64,000 nt of DNA from Neolewinella aquimaris (GCF_014197245.1 NZ_JACIFF010000006.1:288973-352972), one strand, 5' to 3'. Counted from the first letter of the stretch, positions 17,733 to 27,318 are shown. Notes: generated from the letters alone by a model not told the origin. Translations and numbers: made by a program.

Positions 17733-18437
17733 GTGCTAAAAAAGCCCGCTAAAGCAAAGAAAACGACGGAAACTCAGAAACTATTCAAAGTTTCCCCCGT
17801 TCTTTGCGGCGTGATAGAAGAAATTAAGGACAACCGCAAGGTGCTGGAGAAGGCGGGCGACATGTTTCGGAGCATCGGCATCCGCAGCGTGAGCATGGAC
17901 GACATCGCCCGGGAACTGGGAATCTCCAAAAAGACGCTCTACCAAATGGTAGATAATAAGGAGGACCTGATCCAGCTGGTGCTCGAAGAGGATACCCGCC
18001 GTGATATCCAGGTGCTGCGCCAGCACAGTGACCAGGCGGCCGACGCCATCGACGAGCTGCTCCGCAATAGTCGCTACTTCATCCGGCAGATGCGCAAAGT
18101 ATCTCCTACCACCCTTCACGACCTGCGCAAGTACTACCCCGAACTGTTTCATTCCATGGTGATGAATCACCAGCGCGAGTTCCTGCTCAGCGTGTCCAAC
18201 AACCTCGAAAGGGGCATGGAGGAGGGCCTCTACCGGGCCGACATCGACGCCGAGGTGATCGCCAACCTCTACGTAGGCATGACCATGATGGTGGTTGACC
18301 GGGGGGTGTTTCCGGCCCAGGAGCGTCCGCTCTCGGAGATCATCCGCCAGCACAGCAGTTACCACTTCAACGGCATCGTAAATCAGTTCGGCCGCGACCG
18401 GCTGGACCATTACCTGAAGCAAGAGGATTTACCTTAA
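17733..18437 (+). CDS. TetR/AcrR family transcriptional regulator of the efflux operon
   Basis: DNA-binding repressor. The TetR helix-turn-helix is MDDIARELGISKKTLYQMVDNK, preceded by AGDMFRSIGIRSVS; a ligand-binding helical domain follows. A GTG at 17733 gives 234 residues with a basic 26-residue extension; a GTG at 17811 gives 208 residues closer to family norm, so the start is uncertain. It sits 9 bases before the TolC gene on the same strand, so it most likely autoregulates the pump operon and responds to a transported compound. Confidence 0.87.
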   Translation: MLKKPAKAKKTTETQKLFKVSPVLCGVIEEIKDNRKVLEKAGDMFRSIGIRSVSMDDIARELGISKKTLYQMVDNKEDLIQLVLEEDTRRDIQVLRQHSDQAADAIDELLRNSRYFIRQMRKVSPTTLHDLRKYYPELFHSMVMNHQREFLLSVSNNLERGMEEGLYRADIDAEVIANLYVGMTMMVVDRGVFPAQERPLSEIIRQHSSYHFNGIVNQFGRDRLDHYLKQEDLP

Positions 18438-18446
18438 GTCTAGTCT

Positions 18447-19775
18447 ATGAAATTCTTCACTCCCTTCCTGTTGCTGTTGGTTTCGAGCATCGGTTTGATC
18501 GCTCAGGAGGAAGCTACGGAGGCACCGGTCTACTCCCTGCGAGATGCGGTCGATTACGCCTTCCTCAATTCCAACACCATCCGCAACGCCCGGGTAGACA
18601 TTCTGGACGCTGAGCAGAATGTGCGCGAACGACTGAGTACCGGTCTGCCCCAGATCAACGGCTCCCTCGATTTCCTGCACTACCTTAAGGTGCCGGTACT
18701 CCCGCTGCCCGAAGCCTTTGCGCAGGGCGACCCCGATGCACCGACCTCGATCGCCTTTCAGCTCAAGAATTCCTTCACCAGTGGGATCAGCGTAAGCAGC
18801 ATGATCTTCGACGGATCCTACTTTGTCGGACTGCGGGCCGCCCGCGCCAGCCGCGATTACTTCAACCTACAACTAGAGAACACCCAGCGTCAGGTCAGAA
18901 CCCAGGTGACGCGCAGCTACTTTCCGGTCCTGCTGCTATCCACTAACCTGGAAATCATCGATCGAAACATCGAGAACCTGGAAAAACTCCTGCGGGAAAC
19001 CCAGGCCCAGTACGATGCCGGCTTCGTCGAGCAACTCGACGTGGATCGCCTCCGCCTCAGCCTGAATAACCTGATGAGCAGCCGCAGCGACGTAGAACAG
19101 CAGCGGGACAATGCCCTCCGATCGCTGAAATTTACTCTCAACTACCCTGAAGGTCAGGAGCTGCGCGTCTCCGACGATCTGGCCCAACTCGAATTCGAAG
19201 TAGACGCCGCCGCCCTTACTTCGGACGTCCCCTACCAGCAGCGCAGTGAGATTCGGCTGTTGGACCAGACCATCGCGCTCCAGGACCTTAACATTGACCT
19301 CCAGAAGGCCGCCTACCTGCCCCGGCTCGATGCCTCCGCCGCCGCCCAGTACCAGTACCAGGGCAATAATTTTACCGACGGCTTCTGGGCACCAACGGTG
19401 GTAGTCGGTGTCTCCGCGGTGATCCCTATTTACGATTTCGGCGGACGCAGCGCCCGGCTCCAGCGTGCCCGCCTCGATAAGGAAAAGGTGGTTAATCAGC
19501 GTGACGACGTCGCCCGCAGCATCGACCTGGAAGTACGCAATGCCCGCGGCACCTTTAACACCGCCCGCCAGCGGATGCAGGTGACCAGGGAGAACCTCGA
19601 CCTCGCCCAGCGGATCTACGACACCACGCAGATCAAGTACCGCGAAGGCGTCGGCAGCAGCATAGAAACCGTGCAGGCCGAACAGCAACTGTACGAAGCC
19701 CAGGCCAACTACCTCAACGCCCTGTACGACACCCTGGTCGCCAAAGAAGACCTTTACCTCGCCCTCGGGCGCTAG
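18447..19775 (+). CDS. TolC-family outer-membrane efflux protein
   Basis: Outer-membrane channel of the tripartite pump, 442 residues. The signal peptide is MKFFTPFLLLLVSSIGLIAQ. Two repeats of long coiled coils follow, with typical TolC words LRDAVDYAFLNSNTIRNARVD, EQLDVDRLRLSLNNL and YREGVGSSIETVQAEQQLYEAQ. It is the first structural gene after the regulator and lies 46 bases before the adaptor. Confidence 0.93.
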   Translation: MKFFTPFLLLLVSSIGLIAQEEATEAPVYSLRDAVDYAFLNSNTIRNARVDILDAEQNVRERLSTGLPQINGSLDFLHYLKVPVLPLPEAFAQGDPDAPTSIAFQLKNSFTSGISVSSMIFDGSYFVGLRAARASRDYFNLQLENTQRQVRTQVTRSYFPVLLLSTNLEIIDRNIENLEKLLRETQAQYDAGFVEQLDVDRLRLSLNNLMSSRSDVEQQRDNALRSLKFTLNYPEGQELRVSDDLAQLEFEVDAAALTSDVPYQQRSEIRLLDQTIALQDLNIDLQKAAYLPRLDASAAAQYQYQGNNFTDGFWAPTVVVGVSAVIPIYDFGGRSARLQRARLDKEKVVNQRDDVARSIDLEVRNARGTFNTARQRMQVTRENLDLAQRIYDTTQIKYREGVGSSIETVQAEQQLYEAQANYLNALYDTLVAKEDLYLALGR

Positions 19776-19821
19776 AAAGGATGCCACCCGGCGCCCGTTC
19801 ACCAAGCTACACCATACCATC

Positions 19822-21012
19822 ATGAGATACTTCTCGGTTTCATTGCTCTTTACCCTGTTGCTCAGCACCTGCGGTCCCGCCCCGGAAGAAACGAACCCGG
19901 AAACGGCGGAGGAAATCCAGGAAGCGCTGCGCACCCGCCGCGCCGAACTACGCACCCTCACCAAGGAAGTGGAAGACCTGGAAGTGAAGCTGGCGGAAGT
20001 GGATCCCTCCTTCGCCCCCAACGCCACCCTGGTGGCCTACGAAACCGTGGCCCCCAGCAGCTTTTCCAACTTTGCCGAGGTACAGGCTACCGTCCGGGCT
20101 TCGGAAAGTGCGGTGGCCAGTCCGGAAATTCCCGGCCGAATCCTGCGGATGAACTTTGAAGAGGGCGACCCGATCCGCAAGGGACAGCTCGTCGCTACCC
20201 TCGACGTAGAAGGTACCGAGACCCAACGCGCGGAACTGGAAACCGCCGCCAGTCTGGCCAAGACCATCTACGAACGGCAGCAGAAACTTTGGGACCAAAA
20301 CATCGGCTCGGAAATTCAGTACCTGCAGGCCAAGAACAACTACGAGCGGCTGCAGCAGCAGCTGAAGAGCATCGACGTGCAGGCCAACAAACGCAACGTC
20401 TACGCCCCCCTCAGCGGTACCGTAGAACAGGTAATGATGCGTACCGGGGAAAGTGCCATGCCCGGCGCACCGATTCTCTCGATCATCAACACCAACGACC
20501 TGGACGTAGTGGCCGACGCCCCCGAAGACCTGCTCACCAAGGTGAAACTGCGCCAGCAAGTAAAGGTGAAGGTTCCCGCCCTGAACCTGGAATTCAATGC
20601 CCCGGTCAGCCGTATCGGGCGCACCGTAGATCCCGCCAACCGCACCTTCGAAATCGAAGTGGACGTACCGCGGCAGTACGTGAGCCAACTAAAGGCCAAC
20701 CTCCTGGCGGAAGTAGAGGTGCTCGACTTCGAAGCCCAGGACCTGATCGTCGTGAGCCAGGACCAAATCCAGCAGGACGTCGATGGCCAGCGCTACGTGT
20801 TTACCGCCCAGGAGGTCGATGGTGAGCTGGTGGCGCGCAAAACGTACGTGCGCACCGGCCGGAACTACAACAACCGGGCCGTGATCGAGAGTGGCCTGGA
20901 CGCCGGCGCGCGGATCATCACCAGCGGCAGCCGCGGACTCACCGACGGACAGCCGATCGCCCTCAGCCAATCGCCCGTACAGACTGGCACCACCGACAAT
21001 CCGACCAAATAA
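19822..21012 (+). CDS. RND efflux periplasmic adaptor (membrane fusion lipoprotein)
   Basis: Links the RND pump to the TolC channel. The signal ends LLLSTCGPAPEE, a lipobox that anchors it to the inner membrane. An N-terminal extra coiled coil (residues about 30-55) precedes the lipoyl half-motif PGRILRMNFEEGDPIRKGQLVATLD, a hairpin (YERQQKLWDQNIGSEIQYLQA), the second lipoyl half YAPLSGTVEQV and beta-barrel domains. 396 residues, normal length. Its stop shares one base with the pump start (TAATG). Confidence 0.93.
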   Translation: MRYFSVSLLFTLLLSTCGPAPEETNPETAEEIQEALRTRRAELRTLTKEVEDLEVKLAEVDPSFAPNATLVAYETVAPSSFSNFAEVQATVRASESAVASPEIPGRILRMNFEEGDPIRKGQLVATLDVEGTETQRAELETAASLAKTIYERQQKLWDQNIGSEIQYLQAKNNYERLQQQLKSIDVQANKRNVYAPLSGTVEQVMMRTGESAMPGAPILSIINTNDLDVVADAPEDLLTKVKLRQQVKVKVPALNLEFNAPVSRIGRTVDPANRTFEIEVDVPRQYVSQLKANLLAEVEVLDFEAQDLIVVSQDQIQQDVDGQRYVFTAQEVDGELVARKTYVRTGRNYNNRAVIESGLDAGARIITSGSRGLTDGQPIALSQSPVQTGTTDNPTK

Positions 21013-24000
21013 TGGCGAACCAGCAGAAACGGACCTTCGGGCTCACCAACTTAGCGGTCGACAACGGCACCAGCGTCTTCCTGCTGGCGATCATGATCCT
21101 GATCTTCGGTCTGTACGCCTACGAGCAGGTCCCGAAGGAGCAGTTCCCCGAAGTCGAGCTGCCCCAGGTCTACATTAACACGCCCTACTTCGGCAACTCG
21201 GCCGCCGACATTGAGAGTCTCGTCACCCGCCCCCTGGAAAAGGAACTCCAGGGCGTCGACGGCGTGAAGGTGATCCGGTCGACCAGCATCCAGGATTTCA
21301 GCGTCATCACGGTCGAGTTCAACTCCGACGAAGACTTCGACGATGCCCTGCGCCGCGTCAAGGACGCGGTAGACATCGCCAAGGCGGAACTGCCCACCGA
21401 CCTCGACACCGACCCCACGGTACTGGAGATCAACCTCTCCAAATTCCCCATCGTAACCATTAATATGAGCGGCGACTTCCCCCCGGAAGAGCTGCGGCGC
21501 TACGCCGAACTCATGGAGGACGAGATCGAGAACGTCGACGGCGTAAGCGCCGTAAACCTGAAGGGAATCCAGGAGCGCGAGATCGAGATCGCGGTCGACG
21601 TGCGTAAAATGGAAAGCCTGCAGATCAGCTTTCAGGACATTGAGAACGCCATTACGGGGGAGAACCTTACGCTGTCGGGCGGAGAGATCGTCAACAACGG
21701 CGTTCGCCGGGCCATCCGCGTCGTGGGTGAATTCAGTGACGCCGAAGAACTGTCCGGTACCATCGTCAAAAACGAGAACCAGCGGCTGGTGTACCTGCGC
21801 GATATCGCTGAGGTTACCTTCGGCTACGAGGATCCCAAGAGTATCGCCCGGGCCGACGGCCTGCCGGTGATCAGTCTCGACGTGATCAAACGCTCCGGCG
21901 AAAACCTTCTGAGTACCTCGGACGGCGTCAACGAAACGGTAGCGCGGGTGAAGCAACAACTCCCGGACGACCTGAGCATCACTTACTTCAACGACCAGTC
22001 GGACAACACCCGCAGCGAGGTCGACAACCTGGAGAACAGCATCATATCCGGGGTAATCCTGGTGGTCGTCGTCCTGCTTTTCTTTCTGGGCCTACGCAAC
22101 GCCCTGTTCGTGGGCATCGCCATTCCATTGTCCATGCTCATGGGCATCCTTTGGATCTGGCTCAGCGGCGTTACCCTCAACATCGTGGTGCTGTTCGCCC
22201 TCATCCTGGCGCTGGGCTTGCTCGTCGATAACGGCATCGTAATCGTTGAAAATATTTACCGGTACATGCAGCTGGGCGAAGTGTCCGACCGGGCGGCAAA
22301 GTACGGCGCGGGCGAGGTGGCCTGGCCCATCATTGCTTCCACCGCGACTACTCTGGCCGCCTTCATGCCGCTGGCCATCTGGCCGGGTATTGTAGGGGAG
22401 TTCATGAAGTACTTTCCGATTACGCTGATCCTGGTCCTGCTGTCATCGCTTATCGTAGCCCTCATCATTAATCCCGTGCTGGCGAGCCGGTTGATGCGGG
22501 TAGACAAACGGGCCGTATCGGCGGCCGGCCGTCGGCGCAAGGTGCGGTCGACCCTCATCACCGCCGGCGCCATGATGGTCATCGGACTGATCGGCTTGCT
22601 GCTGGGCGCCGCCTGGCTGTTCAACCTGATGGTCATTGCTTCGGTGGTGACCCTGGTTTACTTTTTCCTGCTGCGGCCGGGTTCCTTCGTGTTCCAGGAC
22701 CGCTTCCTGCCCTGGCTGGAAAAAAAGTACGACCGCTTCATCGGTTTTGCCCTGCGCTTCAGCAAGTCGATGATCGTGGGTACCGTCGGTTTGCTCGTGC
22801 TGTCGCTCGTACTTACCGTTCTATTCCCTCCACAGATCGAGTTTTTCCCCTCCGCCGACCCCCTTTACGTGAATGCCTTCGTGGAACTGCCCCTCGGTTC
22901 CGACATCGGCGCCACGGATGAAGTGACCAAGGTCCTGGAAACCCGCATCCTGGACCTGCTCGAACCCTACGACGACATCGTGGAGGCCGTCCTTACCCAG
23001 ATCGGTGAGAACACTTCCGACCCCAATACCCCGCCCGAACCGGGTTTTACGCCAAATAAGGCGCGGATCACCGTCAGCTTCGTTCCCTTCCGGGACCGGG
23101 GGGACGTAAGCACGCGCACCATCCTGGAAGAAATCAGGCAGACGGTCCGGGGACTGCCCGGCGTCAAGGTAAGCGTCGACCAGAACGCCAACGGACCCGC
23201 AACCGGCAAGCCCATCAACCTTGAGATCAGCGGAGAAGACATTGACCGGCTGGTAACCCTCGGGGACGACGTTATTAATTACATCAACCTCCAGGGCATC
23301 CCCGGTATCGAACAACTGAGCGCCGACATTAAGATCGGCAAACCGGAGTTGCTCGTGAAGGTCGACCGGCAGGCCGCGCGGCGGTACGGGCTATCGACTT
23401 TCCAAATCGCTTCCGCCCTCCGCACTTCCGTCTACGGTAAGGAGATCAGCAAGTACAAACTCGGGGAAGACGAGTACCCGATCTACATCCGCCTCAACGA
23501 ACGGGACCGCAACAAGGTGGAGAACCTGCTCAACCAGCGCATCACCTTCCGTGACCCCGCTACCGGCCGCATCACGCAGGTGCCAATCAGTACGGTAGCC
23601 AGCGTGGACTACAGTTCCACCTACAGCTCCATCAAGCGCAAGGACCTCGACCGCGTCATCACCATCAGTTCCAACCTGCTCGAAGGGTACGTCGCCAACG
23701 ACATCATTCCCGAGATCGACGCCGCCCTGCAGGATTACGACCTGCCCCAGGGATTCGAGTACGAGTTCACCGGCGAGCAGCAGCAACAGCAGGAGGACGT
23801 CGGATTTTTGCTCGGGGCCTTCGTCTTCGCGCTCTTCCTGATCTTCATCATCATCGTGGCCCAGTTCAACAGCATCAGCTCCCCCTTCATCATTCTTACT
23901 TCGGTAATTCTCTCTACCATCGGGGTACTGCTGGGCTACTTCTTCTTCGGCGGCACCTTTTCCGTGGTCTTCACCGGCGTGGGCATCATCTCGCTTGCGG

Positions 24001-24464
24001 GGGTGGTCGTGAACAACGCCATCGTACTGATCGACTACACCACGCTGCTCATGCAGGAAAAGGTGGAGGAGCAGGGGCTGGACAAGATCTCCGAGCTGGA
24101 ACTCAGCGACATCCGCGCGGCCATCATCGAGGGCGGGGCGACCCGTTTACGCCCGGTACTGCTGACGGCCATCACCACCGTGCTGGGGCTTATTCCGCTG
24201 GCCGTTGGGTTCAACTTCGACTTTTTCAGCTTCATCGCGAACTGGGACGGCCGGCTCTTTATCGGCGGCGACAATACCGCTATTTGGGGACCGATGGCCT
24301 GGACCGTCATCTACGGACTCGTATTCGCTACCTTCCTCACCCTAGTGGTCGTACCCGTCATGATGTGGCTGATGTACAAATCCCGCCGGGGCATTCGTCG
24401 GTTTGCCAACCGATTCAGCCACGAGGAATCCGAAACGGAAGTGCTCGAAGTCGAAACCACCTAA
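21012..24464 (+). CDS. RND efflux transporter permease, extended form
   Basis: Proton-driven inner-membrane pump of the AcrB/HAE superfamily, 1150 residues, about 100 more than usual. The proton-relay helix is visible as LALGLLVDNGIVIVENI, with a single acidic Asp where AcrB has DD; the matching later helix is GVVVNNAIVLIDY. Extra length lies between the sixth helix and the second periplasmic lobe: a basic stretch (VDKRAVSAAGRRRKVRS) and two added hydrophobic segments near residues 510-560. A second insertion is the loop around FNFDFFSFIANWDGRLF. Start is one base overlapping the adaptor. Confidence 0.93.
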   Translation: MANQQKRTFGLTNLAVDNGTSVFLLAIMILIFGLYAYEQVPKEQFPEVELPQVYINTPYFGNSAADIESLVTRPLEKELQGVDGVKVIRSTSIQDFSVITVEFNSDEDFDDALRRVKDAVDIAKAELPTDLDTDPTVLEINLSKFPIVTINMSGDFPPEELRRYAELMEDEIENVDGVSAVNLKGIQEREIEIAVDVRKMESLQISFQDIENAITGENLTLSGGEIVNNGVRRAIRVVGEFSDAEELSGTIVKNENQRLVYLRDIAEVTFGYEDPKSIARADGLPVISLDVIKRSGENLLSTSDGVNETVARVKQQLPDDLSITYFNDQSDNTRSEVDNLENSIISGVILVVVVLLFFLGLRNALFVGIAIPLSMLMGILWIWLSGVTLNIVVLFALILALGLLVDNGIVIVENIYRYMQLGEVSDRAAKYGAGEVAWPIIASTATTLAAFMPLAIWPGIVGEFMKYFPITLILVLLSSLIVALIINPVLASRLMRVDKRAVSAAGRRRKVRSTLITAGAMMVIGLIGLLLGAAWLFNLMVIASVVTLVYFFLLRPGSFVFQDRFLPWLEKKYDRFIGFALRFSKSMIVGTVGLLVLSLVLTVLFPPQIEFFPSADPLYVNAFVELPLGSDIGATDEVTKVLETRILDLLEPYDDIVEAVLTQIGENTSDPNTPPEPGFTPNKARITVSFVPFRDRGDVSTRTILEEIRQTVRGLPGVKVSVDQNANGPATGKPINLEISGEDIDRLVTLGDDVINYINLQGIPGIEQLSADIKIGKPELLVKVDRQAARRYGLSTFQIASALRTSVYGKEISKYKLGEDEYPIYIRLNERDRNKVENLLNQRITFRDPATGRITQVPISTVASVDYSSTYSSIKRKDLDRVITISSNLLEGYVANDIIPEIDAALQDYDLPQGFEYEFTGEQQQQQEDVGFLLGAFVFALFLIFIIIVAQFNSISSPFIILTSVILSTIGVLLGYFFFGGTFSVVFTGVGIISLAGVVVNNAIVLIDYTTLLMQEKVEEQGLDKISELELSDIRAAIIEGGATRLRPVLLTAITTVLGLIPLAVGFNFDFFSFIANWDGRLFIGGDNTAIWGPMAWTVIYGLVFATFLTLVVVPVMMWLMYKSRRGIRRFANRFSHEESETEVLEVETT

Positions 24465-24469
24465 CTTCG
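24462..24469 (+). promoter_or_regulatory. Possible -7 box directly before ruvX
   Basis: TAACTTCG differs from TAnnTTTG at one position and ends 4 bases before the ruvX ATG. This spacing predicts a leaderless mRNA, as at several other genes here. It overlaps the last codons of the RND gene. Confidence 0.35.
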
Positions 24470-24473
24470 GGCC

Positions 24474-24884
24474 ATGCGCATTCTAGCCATCGATTACGGA
24501 ATTAAAAAGTGCGGCGTCGCGGCCACCGATCCCCTGCAGATCATTGCCAGCGGCCTCGAAACCGTTCCGACCGGAAAGCTGTTCGACTGGTTGGAAAATT
24601 ACCTGCAGGTGGAAGAGGTCAGTGACCTGGTCGTCGGTGAATCCCGGGCGCTGGATGGGAGTACCAATCCGATTCAAACGGAGATCGTCGGTTTCGAGCG
24701 CAAATTTCGGAAACGCTTTCCGGGCATTGCCATCCACCGCCAGGACGAATTCAACACCAGTCGCCGTGCCCGGGAAAGCATGCTGGCCATGGGAATGAAG
24801 AAAAAGAAACGGCGCGACAAAACGCAGGTCGACCGCATTGCGGCTGCCATCATTCTGCAGGATTTTTTGGAGGAAAGAAGGTAA
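24474..24884 (+). CDS. ruvX: Holliday-junction resolvase-like nuclease RuvX/YqgF
   Basis: RNase H-fold nuclease linked to pre-16S rRNA 5' processing and possibly junction resolution. The 136-residue protein begins MRILAIDYGIKKCGVA with the first catalytic Asp, has LVVGESRALDG and VGFERKF in the middle, and ends with the catalytic Asp in KTQVDRIAAAIILQDFL. The helix KSMLAMGMKKKKRRDK is unusually basic. It is 9 bases after the RND stop but encodes a housekeeping enzyme, so it likely has its own promoter. Confidence 0.9.
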   Translation: MRILAIDYGIKKCGVAATDPLQIIASGLETVPTGKLFDWLENYLQVEEVSDLVVGESRALDGSTNPIQTEIVGFERKFRKRFPGIAIHRQDEFNTSRRARESMLAMGMKKKKRRDKTQVDRIAAAIILQDFLEERR

Positions 24885-24928
24885 ACTTGCCCCGGTCCAC
24901 TCGTGTACTCAAGTGCAAATTGAAATAG

Positions 24929-25486
24929 ATGATCTTACCGATCTACGCTTACGGCCAGCCCGTACTAAAAAAAGTCGCCCAACCCATTACGCCGGACTAT
25001 CCGGATCTGGCGCAGCTCATCTCCGATATGTGGGAAACCATGGAGGAAGCCAATGGGGTAGGCCTGGCCGCGCCCCAGGTCGGACGGAGCATCCGCCTGT
25101 TCGTCATCGATAGCCGACCCATGCAGGAGGAAGGGAAGGAGGAGGAAGGCATCCACCAGGTCTTCATCAACGCCGAAATCCTCGAAGAAGCCGGCGACGA
25201 CTGGAGCTACGGAGAAGGCTGCCTCAGCATCCCCGACATCACCGGAGACGTCGACCGTCCCGAGGAAGTCACCATCCGGTTCCAGGACGAAAACTTTGAC
25301 ACCCATACCCGCACCTTCAACGGCATGAACGCCCGCGTCGTCCAGCACGAATACGACCACATCGAAGGCATTCTCTTCACCGAAATGCTCAAACCCTTGA
25401 AGAAACGACTGGTCAAGCGCAAACTCGAAAAGATCAGGAAGGGGGACATTGATTTGAAGTACCGGATGAAATTTGTGAGAGGGTAG
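24929..25486 (+). CDS. def: Peptide deformylase
   Basis: Removes the formyl group from nascent polypeptides. All three motifs are present: GVGLAAPQVG (motif 1), EGCLSIP with the metal-ligand Cys (motif 2) and QHEYDHIEG with the HExxH metal site (motif 3, here HEYDH). 185 residues, class I type. It follows ruvX by 44 bases. Its stop codon directly abuts a four-copy tandem repeat. Confidence 0.96.
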   Translation: MILPIYAYGQPVLKKVAQPITPDYPDLAQLISDMWETMEEANGVGLAAPQVGRSIRLFVIDSRPMQEEGKEEEGIHQVFINAEILEEAGDDWSYGEGCLSIPDITGDVDRPEEVTIRFQDENFDTHTRTFNGMNARVVQHEYDHIEGILFTEMLKPLKKRLVKRKLEKIRKGDIDLKYRMKFVRG

Positions 25487-25487
25487 G

Positions 25488-25651
25488 AGTCTCGCTCGCA
25501 GGCTTGCTGGTAGTCGCCTTCGGCGGTTAGTCTCGCTCGCAGGCTCGCTGGTAGTCGTCTTTGGCGGTTAGTATCGCTCGCAGTCTCGCTGGTAGTCGCC
25601 GTCGGCGGTTAGTCTCGCTCGTGGGCTTGTTGGTAGTCGCCTTTGGCGGGA
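25488..25651. repeat. Tandem repeat, 4 copies of 41 bp
   Basis: Four head-to-tail units start at 25488, 25529, 25570 and 25611. Each begins AGTCTCGCTCGCAGGCT and contains a small inverted repeat (CGCCTTCGGCG in copy 1). Copies differ by several substitutions, so the array is not a recent expansion. It begins one base after the def stop and lies between convergent def and RNase H genes, where it could act in transcript ending. Confidence 0.9.
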
Positions 25652-25682
25652 GACTTTGTTTTTTGGTGGTGTGGCGGGACGA

Positions 25683-26336
25683 TTATTTTCGCCCGAAATC
25701 CGCTGGAATTTCGCCCCATACTTCGGTCTTCCACTTATAGATGGGGTTGGTGATCTTGTTGTCGCGTAGCCACTGTTCGCCGCGGTCGATGAGGGCGTAG
25801 AGCTCTTCGGTTTTGGCGTTCCGGGGTAGGGTGGTCTTACACTTCCCCTTCCTGATCCAGCCCATGGCGATCTTTGAATCGGTGTAGATGGGTAGGTCGG
25901 GTTGTTGCTGTTTTTGCAGGAATGCCAGCCCGTGTACGAGGGCCAGAAACTCGCCGACATTGTTGGTGCCCAGCGGGAAGGCCCGGTGGAATATCTGCCG
26001 TTTACCGGAGGTGGTGACGCCCTGGTATTCCATCCTACCGGGGTTGCCCGAGCAGGCGGCATCGACGCTGATGCTTTTACCGATGATCGTTTCGGTCGTC
26101 GGAAAACTACTCTGGCGGGGACGCGGGAGCGATGAATTTCCGGAAGAAGCGGAGAGCGCCTGCTTCATGTAGCTGCCGAATCCGTTTTTGAAGGCCGCTT
26201 CGGCCTGACCGCGGTCGGGAAAGGATTTATACTTTGCACCTTTGTAGCCGTCGACCTGCTGCTTGGCGGATTTCCAGTCGGTGTAGACACCGGGAACATG
26301 GCCCATCCATACGACGTAAAATTTCTTCTTAGCCAT
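25683..26336 (-). CDS. rnhA: Ribonuclease HI with N-terminal hybrid-binding (viroplasmin) domain
   Basis: Cleaves the RNA strand of RNA-DNA hybrids. The N-terminal domain (KFYVVWMGHVPGVYTDW, residues about 5-21, and AKYKSFPDRGQAEAAF) is the hybrid-binding domain also found in eukaryotic RNase H1. A Ser/Pro-rich linker leads to the nuclease domain with catalytic Asp in SVDAACSGNPG, Glu in NNVGEFLALVHGL and Asp in YTDSKIAMGW. Start MAKKKF at 26336 gives 217 residues. A -7 box ends 5 bases upstream, implying a leaderless transcript. Confidence 0.92.
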   Translation of the reverse strand: MAKKKFYVVWMGHVPGVYTDWKSAKQQVDGYKGAKYKSFPDRGQAEAAFKNGFGSYMKQALSASSGNSSLPRPRQSSFPTTETIIGKSISVDAACSGNPGRMEYQGVTTSGKRQIFHRAFPLGTNNVGEFLALVHGLAFLQKQQQPDLPIYTDSKIAMGWIRKGKCKTTLPRNAKTEELYALIDRGEQWLRDNKITNPIYKWKTEVWGEIPADFGRK

Positions 26337-26341
26337 AGTCG

Positions 26342-26349
26342 CAAAGGTA
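26342..26349 (-). promoter_or_regulatory. -7 promoter box for RNase HI, leaderless geometry
   Basis: Minus strand TACCTTTG, exact TAnnTTTG, separated from the ATG by 5 bases. Transcription would begin at or next to the start codon. Confidence 0.6.
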
Positions 26350-26373
26350 TGGCACCCAGTTACCCTCCCCAAA

Positions 26374-27165
26374 ATGTTAATCGATACCCACACCCACCTT
26401 TACAGCCACAAGTTCTCCGAGGATCGTGAAGCAATGCTCCAGCGGGCGCGGGAAGCCGGGGTAAGGCTGGCCCTAATGCCCGCCATCGATCGCAGCACCC
26501 ACGAGCAGATGTTGGAACTCGAAAGCCGACATCCGGACTTCTGCCGGGCCATGATCGGCTTGCATCCCGTCAGCGTCGGGGCCGATTACGAGGAGGAGCT
26601 GGCCGAGGTAGAGCGCCGGCTCAAGGAGCGTCGTTGGGTGGCGATCGGTGAAATCGGCATGGACCTTTACTGGGACAAAACTTTCCGGAGACAGCAGGAA
26701 GACGCTTTCCTTCGGCAGTGCCACTGGGCGATCGAGTACGGACTTCCCATCAGCATCCATGCCCGCGAGGCCCTGAACGAACTTCTGCAGTTGATTGAAA
26801 AAATTGGGGACAAAAGGCTGCGTGGGGTATTCCACTGCTTTACCGGGGATGAGGAACAGGCAAGACGGGCCCTGGACTACGGATTTTACCTGGGAATCGG
26901 GGGGGTAGCCACCTTCAAAAACGGGGGGCTGGATCCGGTCATTAGGGCCGTAGCCAAAGATCGAATCGTTTTAGAGACCGACGCGCCATATCTTGCACCC
27001 TCTCCCTACCGGGGGAAGCGCAACGAAACGTCTTATTTGACCCACATCGCGAAAAAAATTTCTGATCTCTGGGAATTGCCGGTGAAGGAAGTAGCAGACA
27101 TAACCTCCGCGAATGCGCGGCAACTGTTTGAACTTGACCGCTTTGCGGAAAATGTCTTAGCTTGA
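26374..27165 (+). CDS. TatD-family metal-dependent hydrolase
   Basis: TIM-barrel amidohydrolase, probable DNase or D-aminoacyl-type hydrolase in the TatD/YcfH group. Motifs are MLIDTHTHLYS (metal-binding HxH), AIGEIGMDLYWD (Glu ligand), SIHAREALNE and VFHCFTGDEEQARRAL (His ligands), and VLETDAPYLAPSPYRGKRN with the final Asp. 263 residues, standard length. It diverges from RNase HI, with starts only 37 bases apart. Confidence 0.93.
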   Translation: MLIDTHTHLYSHKFSEDREAMLQRAREAGVRLALMPAIDRSTHEQMLELESRHPDFCRAMIGLHPVSVGADYEEELAEVERRLKERRWVAIGEIGMDLYWDKTFRRQQEDAFLRQCHWAIEYGLPISIHAREALNELLQLIEKIGDKRLRGVFHCFTGDEEQARRALDYGFYLGIGGVATFKNGGLDPVIRAVAKDRIVLETDAPYLAPSPYRGKRNETSYLTHIAKKISDLWELPVKEVADITSANARQLFELDRFAENVLA

Positions 27166-27318
27166 GGGGAAGAGAAAGACGACCAATGGCAGCTGCTTAT
27201 TTCATCGGGGGCCGATAAAAATTTTGTTTTGTTGATCGTTTTTACAATTTTTGCGTCTATGCCCGCGGCCCTGGCCGACTGAACGGCGCTGCCCCGCCTC
27301 TTAATGGAGAAGCGGTAT
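27166..27318. other. Gap upstream of the tRNA-Ser locus
   Basis: AT-rich stretches (TTTTGTTTTGTTG and, 14 bases on, AATTTTTG, one mismatch from TAnnTTTG) could form a promoter for the tRNA region. Nothing else recognised. Confidence 0.35.

Noticed and set aside
25488..25651. CRISPR array
   Set aside because: The 41-bp units are contiguous with no unique spacers, and no cas genes are present.
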